Shown: in pieces, positions 15,651 to 25,310 of the stretch | How positions within the stretch are numbered: position 1 is the stretch's first letter | How the letters are laid out: each line of letters begins with the position of its first letter | DNA from: Olavius algarvensis associated proteobacterium Delta 3 | Lineage (GTDB): Bacteria > Desulfobacterota > Desulfobacteria > Desulfobacterales > CAFBRK01 | Direction: 5' to 3' | Length of the DNA: 64,000 nt | Assembly: GCA_903231505.1 (NCBI GenBank) | Contig: CAFBRK010000029.1 | Location: 25,164-89,163 of the forward strand | The notes under the pieces: generated by a model | Database searches by the model: none | Told to the model about the DNA's origin: nothing | What the model saw: the letters and a program-made list of their open reading frames with translations, nothing else | Program-made: the position numbers and the translations under genes

Positions 15651-16283
15651 ATGAACACCAGAGAGGCTCGAAAAGAAAAAACCGTGCAATGCATCCTCGA
15701 TACCGCCGCCCAGGTATTTGCCGAAACCGGCTATGAAGGTGCCCGGATGGACAACATCGCGGACCGTGCGGGTGTCAACAAGGCGATGATCTATTACCAT
15801 ATCGGCAACAAGGAGGCCCTTTACACCCGGGTACTCCACGATGTGCTGGGCGATACGGCCGTCCGGATGGCGGAAAACATAAACCGCGCCGATACCCCGA
15901 CGGATAAAATCCACGCCTATGTCCAGAGTATCGGCCGAACCGTGGAAATACACCCGCATTTGCCCCGTATCATGATGCGGGAATTTGCCTCCGGTGGGCT
16001 GCATCTGCCCGAGGTCGTGGTGAAAGACCTTGCGTCCATCATCGGGTTGGTCCGCGACGTCATCCAGGAGGGATGCTCCCGTGGTGAGTTCACGGATGTG
16101 GATCCCCTTATCCTGCACCTGATGGTGATGGGGGGAATCGGTTATTTCAAGACCAGCGGTCCGTTTCGGCGCAAGTATTCGGCGCTGATGGAGGGGCTAT
16201 CCGACAGAACAGGCGAGGCGGGGGTCGTTGATCTGATCGGAGAAATAGAGAGAATCGTTCTGAGTGCCTTAACAAACTGTTGA
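15651..16283 (+). CDS. TetR-family regulator of the RND export operon
   Basis: Repressor of 210 aa. The N-terminal helix-turn-helix region is textbook TetR: QCILDTAAQVFAETGYEGARMDNIADRAGVNK, then IYYHIGNKEALY (residues 10-60). The remaining helices form the ligand-binding domain, whose ligand is unknown. It lies 13 bp before the RND gene and is probably co-transcribed, sensing a compound that the pump exports. A hairpin repeat directly precedes its ribosome-binding site. Confidence 0.9.
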   Translation: MNTREARKEKTVQCILDTAAQVFAETGYEGARMDNIADRAGVNKAMIYYHIGNKEALYTRVLHDVLGDTAVRMAENINRADTPTDKIHAYVQSIGRTVEIHPHLPRIMMREFASGGLHLPEVVVKDLASIIGLVRDVIQEGCSRGEFTDVDPLILHLMVMGGIGYFKTSGPFRRKYSALMEGLSDRTGEAGVVDLIGEIERIVLSALTNC

Positions 16284-16296
16284 AAGGAATTCTTAA

Positions 16297-18762
16297 ATGG
16301 GAGGGATCAGAGGTCGAATCGAAAACGGATTCGGAAGGTTTGCCCGAACCATATATCGCAACCGGATCAAGACCATCATGGTGATGCTCCTCATAACGGC
16401 CGCGATCGTTGCTCAGATACCGAAGATCACCATCGACACATCCATGGAAGGTTTTCTCCACGAAGAGGATCCGGCCATGCTGGCCTACAATGGGTTCCGC
16501 GATCAGTTCGGACGGGATGAGGTGGTCATTGTGGCGCTTCAGCCACAGGATGTGTTCGACCTCGAATTTCTAAAAATACTGGAATCTCTCCACGACGAAC
16601 TGGAAGAAACGGTCCCTTACATCGATGACATCACCAGTATGATCAATGCCCGCAATACCCGGGGAGGAAAGGACGACCTCATTGTCGAGGACCTGCTGGA
16701 AACCTGGCCCAGAAACGCACAGGAAATGGCGGTACTAAGAGACAGGGTGCTTTCCAATCCGGTATACCGCAACACCCTGATTTCAGGGGACGGGCGCTTT
16801 ACGACCATCATCATTCGAACCCACAGCCATTCAAGTATCGACCAGGATTCTGATTTTCTGGAGGGTTTTGATACCGCCGCCGGGGAGGGACCGGCAGCCC
16901 CGGATGCCGCACCGAAACGGGCGGTCTATTTGACGGATGCCGAGAACAGCGAAGTGGTCATGGCGGTTCGAAGGATCGTAGCCAACTATCGCACGGACGA
17001 TCTTCCCATCTGGGTGGCCGGATCACCGGTGGTGACCCATTTTCTAAAGCAGACCATGATGAGCGATGTCCGAAAATTTGTGCTGATGGCGACCCTTACG
17101 GCGGGCATCGTACTGTTCATCATGTTTCGCAGAATTTCAGGGGTCCTGCTACCGCTGCTGGTGGTTTTTTTGTCGCTGCTGAGCACCGTCGGTCTGATGG
17201 CGATGCTTGGTGTCCCCATCAAGGTGCCGACCCAGATTCTACCCTCTTTTCTGCTGGCCGTCGGGGTGGGGACGTCGGTGCACATCCTGGCCATTTTCTT
17301 TTATCGGTACCGCAAGAGCCCCAATAAAGAAGACGCCATCGCCTATGCCATGGAACATTCGGGCCTGGCGGTGGTCATGACCAACGTAACGACTGCTGCC
17401 GGCCTGATGTCCTTTTCCACCGCCGAGCTGGCACCCATCGCGGACCTGGGGGTGTTTGCCGGCATCGGTGTCATGCTGGCGTTCATCTACACCATTGTCC
17501 TCCTGCCGGCACTGCTGGCGCTGATTCCGATACCGCATAAGGCGCCGCCGGAGGACAAAGACACACAAACCGTCATGGGACGGTTTTTGACATCCGTAGG
17601 CAATTTTTCAACAGGCCATCCAATCGCCATTCTGGTCGTCAGTATCTTCATGATACTGGCGTCGTTGGTGGTGATATCGTCGATCCGTTTCTCCCATCAC
17701 CCGCTCCAGTGGTTTCCAAAAGACAACTCCATCCGGGTGGCCACCGAAACGATCGATCAGGAATTGAGAGGATCCATCAGTCTGGAGGTCATCATCGATA
17801 CCGGCAAGGAGAACGGCCTCTATGACCCCGCACTGCTCAACCGGCTCGAAGCCGCCGCCGCCCATGTGGAAAAACTCGAATACGAGAAAATGTATGTGGG
17901 CAAGGCATGGTCGTTGACCACCATTTTAAAAGAAATTCACCAGGCGCTGAACGAAAACCGACCGGATTTCTATCGCATCCCGAAAGATCGGAATCTGGTC
18001 GCACAGGAATTTCTTCTCTTTGAAAACAGCGGGTCCGATGATCTGGAAGATTTCGTGGACAGCCAATTTTCCAAAGCACGCTTCATGGTCAAAGTCCCAT
18101 TCGAGGACGCCTATCACGCCGGCGTTTTCATCAATCAGGTGAACGATTATTTCAGCCGGAACTTTGAGGATGCCACCGTCACCTTGACCGGCATGATCGG
18201 CCTGCTTTCCCGAACCATCAGCGCAGCCATTCACAGCATGGCCAAAAGCTATGCCATTGCCCTGGTGGTAATCACGACATTGATGATACTGCTCATCGGC
18301 CGGGTCCGCATCGGCCTGTTGAGCATGATTCCGAACCTTGCCCCGATCCTGCTCATGCTCGCTGCGATCGGCATTTTGAACCTGCCGATGGATCTCTTTA
18401 CCATGATGGTGGCCAGCATCGCCATCGGTCTGGCGGTGGACGACACCATCCATTTCATGCACAACTTCCGGCGCTATTACGATCAGAGCGGCGATCCGGT
18501 CCAGGCCGTTCATCAGACCCTCCAGACCACCGGACGGGCGATGCTGGTGACAACGATTGTTCTGTCGATCGGCTTTTTTGTCTTCTCCTTTGCCACCATG
18601 AGCAACGTCCGCAATTTCGGTATGCTGACCGGGTTTACCATCGTGATGGCCCTGCTGTCCGACTATTTTCTGGCACCGGCCCTGATGGTGCTGGTCAACA
18701 AAAAAAAAGAAATACACACGGGTTCGGAAACGGAACCCAAGCTTCAGGCATTGCCTGAATAG
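16297..18762 (+). CDS. RND/MMPL-family exporter
   Basis: Inner-membrane proton-driven transporter of 821 aa. Two repeats each carry one isolated helix, a large periplasmic loop and five clustered helices. Helix 1 is near residues 25-45, and the first cluster is near 250-410. Proton-relay-like motifs occur at AVGVGTSVHILAIFFYRYRK and SIAIGLAVDDTIHFMHNFRRY, the latter carrying the two adjacent Asp residues of RND/MMPL proteins. This family exports lipids, hopanoids or other hydrophobes. The downstream LolA-like and DUF1302 genes complete a conserved set, suggesting lipid transport from inner to outer membrane. Confidence 0.9.
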   Translation: MGGIRGRIENGFGRFARTIYRNRIKTIMVMLLITAAIVAQIPKITIDTSMEGFLHEEDPAMLAYNGFRDQFGRDEVVIVALQPQDVFDLEFLKILESLHDELEETVPYIDDITSMINARNTRGGKDDLIVEDLLETWPRNAQEMAVLRDRVLSNPVYRNTLISGDGRFTTIIIRTHSHSSIDQDSDFLEGFDTAAGEGPAAPDAAPKRAVYLTDAENSEVVMAVRRIVANYRTDDLPIWVAGSPVVTHFLKQTMMSDVRKFVLMATLTAGIVLFIMFRRISGVLLPLLVVFLSLLSTVGLMAMLGVPIKVPTQILPSFLLAVGVGTSVHILAIFFYRYRKSPNKEDAIAYAMEHSGLAVVMTNVTTAAGLMSFSTAELAPIADLGVFAGIGVMLAFIYTIVLLPALLALIPIPHKAPPEDKDTQTVMGRFLTSVGNFSTGHPIAILVVSIFMILASLVVISSIRFSHHPLQWFPKDNSIRVATETIDQELRGSISLEVIIDTGKENGLYDPALLNRLEAAAAHVEKLEYEKMYVGKAWSLTTILKEIHQALNENRPDFYRIPKDRNLVAQEFLLFENSGSDDLEDFVDSQFSKARFMVKVPFEDAYHAGVFINQVNDYFSRNFEDATVTLTGMIGLLSRTISAAIHSMAKSYAIALVVITTLMILLIGRVRIGLLSMIPNLAPILLMLAAIGILNLPMDLFTMMVASIAIGLAVDDTIHFMHNFRRYYDQSGDPVQAVHQTLQTTGRAMLVTTIVLSIGFFVFSFATMSNVRNFGMLTGFTIVMALLSDYFLAPALMVLVNKKKEIHTGSETEPKLQALPE

Positions 18763-18785
18763 AACCACACGTGAGGAGGATGGAC

Positions 18786-19610
18786 ATGCGGAATATGTGT
18801 ATGGGCAGATGGGTGCTTGCCATCATGCTTACCGGCGCGTTCACGGCCAATGTGGTTGTCGCATCGGATGATCCCCAGGCCCGGGCGATCATCGAACGGG
18901 TGGACACCCGGGATGATGGGGACAACCAGACCTCGGACATGCAGATGATCCTGATCGATAAACGCGGTAACAAGAGGGTGCGCAAAATCGCCACCTTTAA
19001 AAAGGACAACGGCGAAGACACCCATCGGTTGATGTTTTTTCTGCATCCCGCAGACGTCAAAGACACCGCCTTTTTGACCTATGATTACGACGATTCAAAA
19101 AGAGATGACGATCAATGGCTATACCTGCCGGCGCTGCGGAAAACCAAGCGGATCGCCACCTCCGATAAAAGCGGCAGTTTCATGGGGTCTGATTTAAATT
19201 ATTCGGATATGACCTCGCGCGATCTGGAAGATTACGACTACCGATTTTACGAGAAAGGGAAGGAAGCCCAGGTCAGGGGCAAGAAGGTGTGGGTCATCTG
19301 GTCGACTCCCCGATCAAAAGACATCGTCGATGAGACCGGTTACGAAAAATCCCTTCTTTTCGTAAGACCGGATATCGACATGGTGGTGCGGGCCATTCAC
19401 TGGGTCAAAGACGGTGGATACCTGAAGTATGTGGACATGCGTCAACTGGAAGAAATCGACGGTATCTGGGTTGCCACAGACACCCTGGTCACCAAAAAGC
19501 GGGGTAAGAGCACCGTTCACAAAACTATCCTGACCTTTGATAATGTCCGATTCAATCAGGATCTGAATTTTGACATGTTTAGTATACGAAGGATGGAGAA
19601 AGGCCTCTAG
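18786..19610 (+). CDS. LolA-like outer-membrane lipoprotein-sorting protein
   Basis: Periplasmic carrier of about 274 aa. It has a signal peptide (MGRWVLAIMLTGAFTANVVVA) and the features of the LolA-like family linked with RND pumps: DPQARAIIERVDTRDDGDNQTSDMQM, GNKRVRKI, DDQWLYLPALRKTKRIATSDKSGSFMGSDLNYSDM. The ATG at 18786 has AGGAGG six bases upstream; earlier GTG and ATG codons overlap that site. It follows the RND gene by 23 bp. The protein probably shuttles a lipid or lipoprotein across the periplasm to the DUF1302 protein. Confidence 0.87.
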   Translation: MRNMCMGRWVLAIMLTGAFTANVVVASDDPQARAIIERVDTRDDGDNQTSDMQMILIDKRGNKRVRKIATFKKDNGEDTHRLMFFLHPADVKDTAFLTYDYDDSKRDDDQWLYLPALRKTKRIATSDKSGSFMGSDLNYSDMTSRDLEDYDYRFYEKGKEAQVRGKKVWVIWSTPRSKDIVDETGYEKSLLFVRPDIDMVVRAIHWVKDGGYLKYVDMRQLEEIDGIWVATDTLVTKKRGKSTVHKTILTFDNVRFNQDLNFDMFSIRRMEKGL

Positions 19611-19771
19611 AAGTGGCTTTAAAATCCCATCTAACACCGAATTTGCCCGAGGCAGATAAATCTCTGCGTTACGGACCTCCTCAAAATGCTCACATACTTA
19701 CGTGTATGCTGCGCGTTTTCGTCTGCCCGCGCCTTGCCCTCCGGCGCGATCTGGAACTTTAAAGCCACTTC
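19610..19771. repeat. 162-bp element with 14-bp inverted ends
   Basis: GAAGTGGCTTTAAA at 19610-19623 is the reverse complement of 19758-19771. The left arm starts in the stop codon of the LolA-like gene. The interior (TGCTCACATACTTACGTGTA) has the look of a common deltaproteobacterial intergenic repeat. Confidence 0.65.
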
Positions 19772-19797
19772 AATAAGGTTGAGCTGTTTTTGAGAAT

Positions 19798-21297
19798 ATG
19801 AACAGAGCGTTATTCATAGCCGGCATCCTGATCGTGATGCTCTGTAATTTCCACGCCGACGTGTCTATGGGGCAGGAAAATGGCGATCAGAATGTCGATG
19901 ACATCATTGAGGGCTTCGAAGATGATGCTTCGGCCGGTGATGATCTCGAAGATTTGATGCAAGGGTTTGGAGACGGATCGGCTGAAGGCTCAGCAACGAC
20001 TGTGGAGGGCGACGAATTTCTGGAAGGATTTGAAGAAGACGTGGATGGACCACGGGCGGAGACATCGGCTCAAGAGAAACAACCACCTTCCTGGAGTCTG
20101 AAGGGTGAATTTGCCGTTACATCCACGTATAACTTTGCCCCGGAGGCCACCCAGCCCTGGCAGGGGTTCACCATGCTGCGTCCGGAGCTGGAGCTGACTC
20201 TGAAGAACAGGTTCTCCGACAGATGGCAGGGCCAGATCAGTGCCCGGGGGTTCTACGACACCATCTATGTGGTGCGGGGGCGTGATGAGTATACACAACA
20301 GGTTCTGGACGACTACGAATCCCAACTCCTGTTGGAAGACACGTTTATCCAGGGCAGCATCACGGATCACCTGGACACCAAAATCGGCCGCCAGATCGTG
20401 GTCTGGGGAACCCTGGACAATCTCCGGGTGACCGATGTCCTGAACCCGCTTGATTTGCGGCAGCCGGGTTTGACCGACATCGACGATCTGCGGCTCCCGG
20501 TGACCATGGTCAAGTTCGATTACTACTTTGGAAACTGGGATCTGAGCGCCATGGCGATCCCCGAGGTGCGGTTCAGCATGCTGCCTGTTTTCGGCAGTGA
20601 TTTTTATCCCTTCCCAATCCCCCGGCCACCGGAAGGCGATCCGGATGAAGGTTTCGGAAATATGCAATATGCCGCCGCCATGACCGGCGTGTTCAGCGGC
20701 TGGGACATTGGATTCTACTGGGCCAACATTTACGCCGATCAGTCATATGCGGAACCCGTCTCCACGGGCCCCCCGGAACAATTCGTTCGGAACCACCCCC
20801 GCACCCATATGCTTGGCACGGCGGCAAACCTCGCCCTCGGAAATTGGCTGCTGAAAGCAGAGGTCGCCGGGTTCAATGGACTGCGATACACCAACACACC
20901 CCGCATCGAATACGTCCGGCTCGATATCGGAGGCGGCGTGGAATATTCCGGATTCAAAGAGGCCACCCTCAGCCTGGAAATGGTGAACCGCCACATATTT
21001 GATTACCGCCGGGTTCTGTTGCTGCCCCCGGACGAGATTCGTGAAAACGAATTTCAATGGTCGCTGCGGTTTATGAAAGACTTCATGAACGATACGCTCA
21101 CGCTGACCCTGCTGGCCTCCTCCTTTGGCATCAAGGCCGACGACGGGGCCTTCGAACGACTGGATGCCGAATATGATGTCACCGATGCGATGTCCATCAG
21201 GGGAGGGGTTGTGTTCTATCAGTCTGGAGAAAAGGGCTTGTTTCAGGGCATCGGCGCCAGTGACCGGCTGTTTCTTGTTTTCACGTATAGCTTCTAA
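19798..21297 (+). CDS. DUF1302-type outer-membrane beta-barrel protein
   Basis: Protein of 499 aa with a signal peptide (to about residue 26) and an acidic linker in which an x-x-GF-[DE] motif repeats three times (IIEGFEDD, LMQGFGDG, FLEGFEED). From about residue 100 it is beta-rich: WSLKGEFAVTSTYNF, LRPELELTLKNRFSDRWQGQI, and a terminal strand RLFLVFTYSF ending in Phe, typical of BAM-inserted porins. DUF1302 proteins accompany RND and LolA-like proteins in hydrophobe-handling clusters. It is the likely outer-membrane end of this system. Confidence 0.85.
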   Translation: MNRALFIAGILIVMLCNFHADVSMGQENGDQNVDDIIEGFEDDASAGDDLEDLMQGFGDGSAEGSATTVEGDEFLEGFEEDVDGPRAETSAQEKQPPSWSLKGEFAVTSTYNFAPEATQPWQGFTMLRPELELTLKNRFSDRWQGQISARGFYDTIYVVRGRDEYTQQVLDDYESQLLLEDTFIQGSITDHLDTKIGRQIVVWGTLDNLRVTDVLNPLDLRQPGLTDIDDLRLPVTMVKFDYYFGNWDLSAMAIPEVRFSMLPVFGSDFYPFPIPRPPEGDPDEGFGNMQYAAAMTGVFSGWDIGFYWANIYADQSYAEPVSTGPPEQFVRNHPRTHMLGTAANLALGNWLLKAEVAGFNGLRYTNTPRIEYVRLDIGGGVEYSGFKEATLSLEMVNRHIFDYRRVLLLPPDEIRENEFQWSLRFMKDFMNDTLTLTLLASSFGIKADDGAFERLDAEYDVTDAMSIRGGVVFYQSGEKGLFQGIGASDRLFLVFTYSF

Positions 21298-21348
21298 CTT
21301 CGGTTCATCGCCAAATGAAAGTGTGGGAGGCGGAACGGTGGGTGTCGA

Positions 21349-23616
21349 TCATGGGGAAGAGCCGGTCCGGGCGGAGGAACCGCCTGGGCGTTCGATCCCG
21401 GATGCCGTGGATATCGGCAGTGTATTTGTGTGCATAATTTCTCTCAGTTTAATGGAAAGCTGTACCGGGTTGAACGGTTTCTGGATAAATCCGTTGCAGC
21501 CGCGTCGCAAAATGTCATGGGCCCTGCCGTTAATGCTGTATCCGCTGGAAAGAAGCACCTTGATATCCGGTCGAACCTCTTTTATACGATCGTAGGCGGT
21601 GCTGCCGTCCATGTGCGGCATCACCAGATCCAGGATGACCAGGTCGATCCGTTGACCCTGCGGCTCCGTTAGTATGGTAAGGGCCGATGTTCCGCTGTCC
21701 GCAACCACCACATCATAGCCCAACTTTTCCAGCATCGGTCTGCCCACGTCGATCATCAGAGCTTCATCATCCACCAATAGAATGGTGCCTTCACCGGGAT
21801 ACAGCGTGTCGGGCAATTTTTTACGTTCGGTCACTGCCTTTTCGGAAGCCGGTAAATAAATTACAAAGGTCGTCCCTTTATCCGGCTTGCTCTTGACCGT
21901 TATAATGCCCTTATGATTTTCAATGATCCCGTATGCTGAGGCCAGCCCCAGACCGGTGCCCCGGTCTCTTTCCTTGGTCGTAAAGAACGGATCGAAAATG
22001 CGTATCTGGACCGTGTCACTCATGCCGACACCGGTATCCGATACCGCTATTTTGACATACCTTCCCGGTTCCAGATTGAATTGGCGTGCCGCCGGTGGGT
22101 CCAGGCAGGCGTTTTCGGTCAGTACGGTGATTTCACCGCCGGCAGCCATGGCCTCCCAGGCGTTAACGAGCAGATTCAGAATCACCTGTTTAATCTGCCC
22201 CTGGTCGACTTCCACCGGAAGCACATCCTCTTGGAAGGCACTTGAAATAGTGAGCTCTTTCTTTGTCCGGCTGAACATCACGAGATTTTCTTCGAGCAGT
22301 TTGTTGATATCGGTTATTTGGATTTCGTACTTGCCTCCCCGGGCGAAGCCCAGAAGCTGCCGGGTCAGACCGGAGGCGCTGCAGACATAGTCCTCCAGGC
22401 TTTTTAAATGGTCATAAAACGGGTGATCGGGGGTTGTCTCAAAGGCCATCAACGATACGCGTCCCTGAATACCCATCAACAGATTGTTGAAGTCATGGGC
22501 GATGCCGCCGGCCAACCGGCCGATACTGTCCATCCGTTCCGCCTGGTTCAGCTTCGCCTCGAGCCGCTTGCGCTCGGTGGTATTCCGCACGAATTCGACT
22601 ATCCCCGTGATTTCTCCGGAAGATCTGTCCTTGATCGGGTAGGTGTAAAGCTCGATCCACTCGACATCCGACCCGGGCCGCCCGCAGATCAGCTCCCGTT
22701 CGACCTTGCCCGATTCCAGACTTCGATGCGCCGGGCAGGGATCACACGGCCGCTCCTTGCCACGAAAGCAGACATAGCATTTCTTGCCGATGAGTGTTCC
22801 ATTGTTTCGATACCAGGAATCCATGACATGATTGACATGCCGAATCGTAAGATCCGGATTCAGGACACAGATCCCATCCTGAATGCTCTCGATGACATCC
22901 TCGAAAAAGCTTTCACTCTGTTGAAGCGCCTCTTCGGCATGTTTCCGCTCCCCCATTTCAGACAACAACCGTAGATTTGCCTCGAGAAGTTTGTCCGTTT
23001 TTTTTCGCAGTTCCACCAAGGCCAATTCCTTTTTTCCATTGGCCATTGTGAGGCGTTGTTGAACAATGATGCGGACTTTCTCCATCATAAACGAGAACAG
23101 GAAAATGATCAGGTATGCGGATACGAAACGGGGAATCAAACTGCTGTTGTAGACAGCGACACGGGATACGTCCGGACCGAAGGAAAACACCAGAATGCAG
23201 AACGCCAGCAGGAGAAACGTCAGCCATGTTCCGCGCCGGATGCCGACCAGGAACAGAGAGATCAGCGGGTAGGTGAATACCCATACATACGCAGAATTGC
23301 CGACCCCCCCATGGGCGAAGAGAAATCCGTAGAATAGACACATGGCGATGGTGCCGACCGTGGCGACCCGATCGATCCGTTTCGTCCTTCTTAAATACGT
23401 AAACAAGCCGACAAGAAAACCGAATACCAAACCATCGGCCGTTCCAAGTAACCGTTCCTGTTGAATAAACGCGATGCTGCCAAAAATACCCAGAAAAAAG
23501 ATTCCCAGAAGGATAATGATATTCAACAGGCATATCTTGCGCAGCGATTCAATGTCGTAAGAGGCCGGCAACCCGCTCGCGATGATATTCCAGATTGATT
23601 GTTTCAGATTTTCCAT
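21349..23616 (-). CDS. membrane hybrid sensor histidine kinase/response regulator
   Basis: About 755 aa from the ATG at 23616; the frame extends to 23820 but those residues are not conserved-looking. Six hydrophobic helices occupy roughly residues 25-185. A PAS domain follows (SIQDGICVLNPDL) with a Cys cluster CYVCFRGKERPCDPCP. The HisKA acceptor is in RLAGGIAHDFNNLL, and HATPase boxes are NLLVNAWEAM, DTGVGM and GTGLGLASAYG. A C-terminal receiver has VDDEA, the acceptor Asp in LVILDLVMP and Lys in FIQKPF. Output is unknown, with no DNA-binding partner adjacent. It is convergent with the DUF1302 gene. Confidence 0.88.
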   Translation of the reverse strand: MENLKQSIWNIIASGLPASYDIESLRKICLLNIIILLGIFFLGIFGSIAFIQQERLLGTADGLVFGFLVGLFTYLRRTKRIDRVATVGTIAMCLFYGFLFAHGGVGNSAYVWVFTYPLISLFLVGIRRGTWLTFLLLAFCILVFSFGPDVSRVAVYNSSLIPRFVSAYLIIFLFSFMMEKVRIIVQQRLTMANGKKELALVELRKKTDKLLEANLRLLSEMGERKHAEEALQQSESFFEDVIESIQDGICVLNPDLTIRHVNHVMDSWYRNNGTLIGKKCYVCFRGKERPCDPCPAHRSLESGKVERELICGRPGSDVEWIELYTYPIKDRSSGEITGIVEFVRNTTERKRLEAKLNQAERMDSIGRLAGGIAHDFNNLLMGIQGRVSLMAFETTPDHPFYDHLKSLEDYVCSASGLTRQLLGFARGGKYEIQITDINKLLEENLVMFSRTKKELTISSAFQEDVLPVEVDQGQIKQVILNLLVNAWEAMAAGGEITVLTENACLDPPAARQFNLEPGRYVKIAVSDTGVGMSDTVQIRIFDPFFTTKERDRGTGLGLASAYGIIENHKGIITVKSKPDKGTTFVIYLPASEKAVTERKKLPDTLYPGEGTILLVDDEALMIDVGRPMLEKLGYDVVVADSGTSALTILTEPQGQRIDLVILDLVMPHMDGSTAYDRIKEVRPDIKVLLSSGYSINGRAHDILRRGCNGFIQKPFNPVQLSIKLREIMHTNTLPISTASGIERPGGSSARTGSSP

Positions 23617-24095
23617 GGATCCGATAGGGACCTGCAGCGACCGGTATGGCTTGATTGTTTTCCCGAAAGGCTCGGGCTTTGCCAGGGGTGCAAATCGACA
23701 GACGTCAGGAGAGGCTGCAAAAAATATGCCCGGAACCGATGGATTGGATTTGTAATAAAATTCAGAGAAATAGAATTTGCCCGGGAAAAAACATCGATGG
23801 AAAAAAGCCAAAAAGGACATTTAACGCGACACAAATTACGGACGCGTTAAATGGGTCTAAAGCGGGTACCGGCAACATGTTCCGAAGTGTGGATTGTTTT
23901 CGTGTCGTAACGTTGCGGATTCAGCGAAATCGGTATCGACCTCGAAGCTGGCCATTCTGTCACAGTTCCGATGCCGATAGCGATCCCGATACCGAACATG
24001 TCCAATTCCGGAATCCACCAATACGGGGTCCTTTTGACAGAACCTCGCTGTGTTCAAGCGGAACATATGTACGGCAACGTCCATAGCATTTGGCC
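23617..24095. other. intergenic region with GATACC-type and TATAGC-type repeats
   Basis: 23930-24005 carries a degenerate GGTATCG/CGATACC stretch paralogous to 30093-30180. 24055-24090 is a reverse copy of the dispersed repeat containing CATATGTTCCGCTT. No gene is supported beyond the possible upstream extension of the kinase. Confidence 0.6.
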
Positions 24096-25265
24096 CTACC
24101 ACACATATTTGCCGACGACCGCACCCATCCGTTGCCATGCGCCAAGTCTGAAAGGGGCGGTCACCTGTTCGGCAACGGAAATGTCCGACTCGAGCTGAAG
24201 GTTGAGGTCTCTGATAAACGGGGCATCGGGTGTGCCGTGAACGAACATGGTCACCTCCCGGCTGGTGCGCATGCTGCGGGGCGTCAGGTTCGCGGAGCCG
24301 ACCGCCGCGACCACGCCATCAGAAAGGACCACTTTGGCATGCATCATTTTCGGGTACAGAAATACCCGTAGTGACTTCCTTCCGTTTGATGCCAGGAGTT
24401 GGTTTACCGTGGCCATATTGGCGTACAGATGGGTGTCCGGTGCCCTTGGCAGGATGAGGTCCACCCGGACACCCCGATTCAGGGCCCGTTCTATCGCTTG
24501 AAGGATCTGGGTTTCGGAAACATAAGCATGTTCAATGACCAGGCGCTCTTCGGATCGGTCGATGACCTCCGTCAGGGCCGTACGGATTTCCGTGGCCTTG
24601 CGGTCGTTGGCCGCGATGACAAACGGTGCTTTCGATGGCCAGGGGAGACCCTTCAATACCCGGTCCATAAATGCATGGGCCCAGGGCTCATTTCGGATGG
24701 CCACCATGTAATCGTGCCATTTTAAATGGTATTCGTCGGCGATATTCATGCCGCCAAAAACAATCCCCTGCTGATCCGTAATCACATATTTGCTGTGGTC
24801 GGTATCCGCCAGCCAAGGGACACGGACATCGATGTTGCGATGTCCCTTAAGCCCCTTCCGGGTAAACACCGGACTCGGCCGGCCCGCGAGCATGCTGGGA
24901 AGCTCGAAAAACGTCCCCAACAGGTCTTTCCGGACGGTCACGGCCACATTCCGGGCGGCGGCGGCCTTGAGCCGGTCCACCGTTTGTGTTCCAATGGCGT
25001 CGTCTTTCCAGATGAACGTCTGGATGAAAATAACCGATTCGGCCGAGTCGATGTTCGACAGAATGCGTGAAAAAGCGGCGTTTCCGTCCACCAGGAGTTC
25101 GAGCATGGAAAGGTCCTCGGCGGGAGCGGCGAAAAATTGGTCCGGGAGCACGGCCTCCGGCTCCGGTCCGAGCCCCAGGGGATTGAAAATAAGAAAAAAG
25201 GCTGCCAGCAGAACGGCTAGGATGAGTGCGACGATAAGATAGGGCATTGATTTTCGGAACCGCAT
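24096..25265 (-). CDS. phospholipase D-family protein (cardiolipin synthase-like)
   Basis: Protein of 389 aa with an N-terminal membrane anchor (LIVALILAVLLAAFFLIFN, about residues 10-28) and two HKD motifs: HSKYVITDQQG near 157 and HAKVVLSDG near 312, the latter followed by GSANLTPRS. Two HKD motifs form the phosphatidyl-transfer or hydrolysis site of PLD enzymes. The substrate is probably a phospholipid at the periplasmic face. It is the last gene of a leftward cluster after the TAXI protein (45 bp gap). A true Cls gene lies at 33852, so this copy may have a different role. Confidence 0.87.
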   Translation of the reverse strand: MRFRKSMPYLIVALILAVLLAAFFLIFNPLGLGPEPEAVLPDQFFAAPAEDLSMLELLVDGNAAFSRILSNIDSAESVIFIQTFIWKDDAIGTQTVDRLKAAAARNVAVTVRKDLLGTFFELPSMLAGRPSPVFTRKGLKGHRNIDVRVPWLADTDHSKYVITDQQGIVFGGMNIADEYHLKWHDYMVAIRNEPWAHAFMDRVLKGLPWPSKAPFVIAANDRKATEIRTALTEVIDRSEERLVIEHAYVSETQILQAIERALNRGVRVDLILPRAPDTHLYANMATVNQLLASNGRKSLRVFLYPKMMHAKVVLSDGVVAAVGSANLTPRSMRTSREVTMFVHGTPDAPFIRDLNLQLESDISVAEQVTAPFRLGAWQRMGAVVGKYVW

Positions 25266-25310
25266 GAAATTTTCGGGTCAGCGTGTGGAGCCTGTCTGCC
25301 GTAGGGTCGT